Assembly (NCBI GenBank): GCA_964369235.1
Contig: CAYJEQ010000059.1
Location: forward strand, 1-16,811
DNA length: 16,811 nucleotides
Reading direction: 5' to 3'
Origin: CAYJEQ01 sp964369235
GTDB taxonomy: Bacteria > Bacillota > Clostridia > Oscillospirales > Ruminococcaceae
The notes below the pieces were generated by a model that worked only from the letters and a program-made list of their open reading frames with translations, did no database searches and was not told where the DNA came from. Below are positions 15,298 through 16,811 of this stretch, in pieces (the first letter of the stretch is position 1; each line of letters opens with the position of its first letter). Made by a program: the position numbers and the translations under genes.

Positions 15298-16076
15298 TAT
15301 CTGTCACCTCCGTAGTAAACATTTGTACCGCTAAATATCTCTATCATCTCCTGACGAATAGCACTGGTTATATCCAGTCTTGTCTTAGGAGGGATTTCGT
15401 ATACATCGGCGTTAAATAGATAGTTTTGTAGTACAATGTCCTTAATTAACATCTTGGTGTGGAAGATGTTGGACTGGTACACATTAACATCAATGGAATC
15501 GTATTTGTCTAGGGTTGTTTTATCTATATAATTTTGAATGGAGGCTACATCATGGTCAAGGAATATCTTCTTACCTGTGATATCTCGGGTAAATCCTCTT
15601 ACACGATAGTCCATAGTAATAATATCAGAGTCAAAATTACCTATTAGAAAATCCAGTGTGGACAGAGGGGTAATCTCCCCACAGGTTGCCACATCTATAT
15701 CCACTCTAAAGGTGGCAATAGATGTTTCTGGATGGTATTCTGGATAGGTGTGTACTGTAACATGGCTTTTATCTAGATGGGCTACAACAGTTTCACCACT
15801 ACGGTATTTTGCCATGGTTTCCTCTGCAATAAGCAGGGTTACCGAAGCTCCCTGTGGCTCGTAGTCCTGTTTGGATATATTAAGCACTGTAGCGCCGATC
15901 ATCTCGGTAAGCTTGGTTAATATATCGGTTAAACGCTCAGAATTATACTGCTCGTTAATATATTTAATATAATCACGCTGTTCTCTAGCAGTCTTGGCAT
16001 AACAGATGTCATAAATGTTAAAGCTAAGAGATTTCGTCAGATTATTAAATCCATATAGTTTTAGTTTGTCCGCCAT
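15297..16076 (-). CDS. speD: S-adenosylmethionine decarboxylase proenzyme, E. coli type
   Basis: This enzyme makes the aminopropyl donor for SpeE. The proenzyme cuts itself before a serine that becomes the pyruvoyl cofactor. The site is visible as DKSHVTVHTYPE, with the serine at residue 104, and the catalytic cysteine region ATCGE follows (C132). I start it at the ATG at 16076, giving 259 aa and the beginning MADKLKLYGFNNLTKSLSF, which matches E. coli SpeD (264 aa). A GGAGGA ribosome binding site sits 8 nt upstream. A longer frame begins at a GTG inside a terminator hairpin and is rejected. This is the long class 1A form, not the short Bacillus form. It is the first gene of the polyamine operon, behind a long leader with an intrinsic terminator. 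Confidence 0.95.
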   Translation of the reverse strand: MADKLKLYGFNNLTKSLSFNIYDICYAKTAREQRDYIKYINEQYNSERLTDILTKLTEMIGATVLNISKQDYEPQGASVTLLIAEETMAKYRSGETVVAHLDKSHVTVHTYPEYHPETSIATFRVDIDVATCGEITPLSTLDFLIGNFDSDIITMDYRVRGFTRDITGKKIFLDHDVASIQNYIDKTTLDKYDSIDVNVYQSNIFHTKMLIKDIVLQNYLFNADVYEIPPKTRLDITSAIRQEMIEIFSGTNVYYGGDR

Positions 16077-16095
16077 ATTCGCAGTCCTCCAAAAT

Positions 16096-16129
16096 AAAAA
16101 AAGGTATATCGCATACACGATACACCCTT
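16096..16129 (-). terminator. Leader terminator (attenuator) directly before speD
   Basis: In minus-strand RNA, AAGGGTGTATCG pairs with CGATATACCTT (11 bp with one bulged G and one G-U wobble) around a 6-nt loop, and seven Ts follow. The wobble would be a mismatch in plus-strand RNA, so it is made for this direction. It ends only 5 nt before the speD ribosome binding site (16085-16090) and lies about 320 nt downstream of the promoter. Read-through is therefore needed for any speD expression, which is the layout of an attenuator. Confidence 0.82.
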
Positions 16130-16445
16130 GAAAATCGGTTTAAAAATCACAGTGGCATAATACCACCTCAGAGTCTATATAGCAAGAAATACTTTTACTA
16201 CTCTTTCTCTTTATTGACCTTTTTACAAGTGTGTACCCAAGTACACTTCGGGCGAATGAACCCAACAGGCAATTAAGTTGCCAGCTTATAAAATCATGCT
16301 TATAACATAATCAATAATGCTCTCCAATAAGCAGTTACAGATAATCTGTAACAAAAACCGATAATAGAATAGATAGTAAAATCTCACTATTTCTTTTACA
16401 AATTAGTAAGCTAGGTTTACCAGTTGATAACCTTATTACTCACTC
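16130..16445 (-). promoter_or_regulatory. Long structured speD leader, candidate riboswitch or attenuator
   Basis: About 370 nt of RNA separate the predicted start site (near 16445) from speD. ATCGGTTT (16362-16355) can pair over about 210 nt with AAACCGAT (16141-16134), closing a domain that ends 4 nt before the terminator. Inside are an 8-bp hairpin GTTACAGA/TCTGTAAC (16352-16334), TGCTTAT/ATAAGCA (16333-16297), GGCAA/TTGCC (16282-16268), GTGTAC/GTACAC (about 16246-16231), AGAGT/ACTCT (16204-16170) and GTGGTA/TGCCAC with a G-U wobble (16066-style arms at 16166... see 16152-16166). The strand GTACACACTTG (16236-16226) can also pair, with one mismatch, with CAAGGGTGTAT (16130-16120), the 5' half of the terminator. 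I do not recognise a SAM, lysine, cobalamin or T-box consensus. Confidence 0.62.
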
Positions 16446-16451
16446 CCATTA

Positions 16452-16480
16452 ATTTTAATATAAGTAAGGGGTTTTGTCAA
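16452..16480 (-). promoter_or_regulatory. Sigma-A promoter of the polyamine operon
   Basis: On the minus strand TTGACA (16480-16475), a 17-nt spacer and TAAAAT (16457-16452, 5 of 6 consensus bases) form a strong promoter. It is the only good promoter I find upstream of speD and predicts transcription starting near 16445. Confidence 0.8.
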
Positions 16481-16526
16481 GAAAAATAATATAAATTCAT
16501 AGTTAATATAGCTATAGCCTTAGGGC

Positions 16527-16808
16527 TTAATTCATACTCTTAAATAGATCTATTAGCTCTATAATAAAATACCACAGATTTAATGCTAATAAACAGGAGG
16601 TAATTGTAATTAATACTAGATAAAATACATTCATAGCTTTGCTGGTATTTTCTCTTTTAGTTAAAACTAAACTAATTAACATCATAATAAAAAGAGGCAT
16701 AAATCCAAGCCATGGAACTAGTACAACAAACAGTAGTGACAACATGTCAAAAACTCTTTTTCTTCTAAGGGGATCTTTAATCCAGCTGTCTTTAGTATTT
16801 TTTTCCAT
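16527..16808 (-). CDS. Small membrane protein of unknown function
   Basis: I do not recognise this 93-aa protein. It has a charged N-terminus (about 1-19, with KDPLRRKR), a long hydrophobic region at about 20-50 that could cross the membrane once or twice, a short basic loop (KRENTSK) and a second hydrophobic segment at about 59-86. There is no signal-peptide cleavage site, so it should be an integral membrane protein. The ATG lies 3 nt from the window edge, so its ribosome binding site and any upstream partner are out of view. It ends 47 nt before the polyamine promoter and is not obviously part of that operon. Confidence 0.65.
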   Translation of the reverse strand: MEKNTKDSWIKDPLRRKRVFDMLSLLFVVLVPWLGFMPLFIMMLISLVLTKRENTSKAMNVFYLVLITITSCLLALNLWYFIIELIDLFKSMN

Positions 16809-16811
16809 AAT

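Noticed and set aside
16077..16118. N-terminal extension of SpeD
   Set aside because: It starts at a GTG within the leader terminator stem-loop. The ATG at 16076 has GGAGGA at 8 nt and matches E. coli SpeD.
16130..16445. T-box, cobalamin or SAM riboswitch in the speD leader
   Set aside because: AGGTGG and GCCACTGTGA recall parts of the T-box and cobalamin consensus, but the rest of each consensus is missing. No S-box core is present.
1..16811. CRISPR array, tRNA or rRNA genes, transposase genes
   Set aside because: I found no regularly spaced direct repeats, no recognisable RNA gene and no transposase frame.

Overview
The window is AT-rich, has short intergenic gaps and near-consensus sigma-A promoters. 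It carries Bacillus-type SpeA (the aminotransferase-fold arginine decarboxylase) and a peptide ABC transporter with two separate ATPases. Together these point to an anaerobic Firmicute of the class Clostridia. I cannot name the genus. Almost everything is on the minus strand, so operons read from high to low coordinates.

Positions 397-5952 hold a five-gene importer operon: a lipoprotein solute-binding protein, two permeases and two ATPases. The binding protein and permeases resemble the E. coli glutathione importer GsiB/GsiC/GsiD more than generic Dpp or Opp proteins. A promoter lies upstream (6030-6058), a bidirectional terminator at the end (331-360), and a second terminator inside the operon directly after the binding-protein gene (4216-4260).

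Positions 5953-6810 are a long spacer without a supported gene. A consensus promoter (6728-6756) then drives a two-gene plus-strand operon: a DUF3796-like membrane protein and a small Xre-type regulator that probably starts at a TTG codon. A convergent terminator (7402-7440) closes it.

Positions 7445-16076 form a polyamine locus. In transcription order it contains speD, speA, speE, speB, a carboxy(nor)spermidine dehydrogenase gene, nspC, an aspartate kinase gene and a small acidic protein of unknown function. SpeA and SpeB make putrescine from arginine. SpeD and SpeE add an aminopropyl group from decarboxylated S-adenosylmethionine. The dehydrogenase and NspC add the same group from aspartate semialdehyde, whose synthesis starts with aspartate kinase. 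The locus therefore encodes two parallel routes to spermidine. A 254-bp hairpin-rich element with 17-bp terminal inverted repeats sits between the two halves.

The most interesting part is the roughly 370-nt transcribed leader of speD. A promoter (TTGACA, 17 nt, TAAAAT) is followed by an array of hairpins, an 8-bp long-range pairing that encloses about 230 nt, and an intrinsic terminator ending a few bases before the speD ribosome binding site. An upstream hairpin strand can pair with the 5' half of that terminator. This looks like a transcription attenuator or riboswitch controlling polyamine synthesis, and I do not recognise it as a known class. A small membrane protein of unknown function lies beyond it at the window edge.
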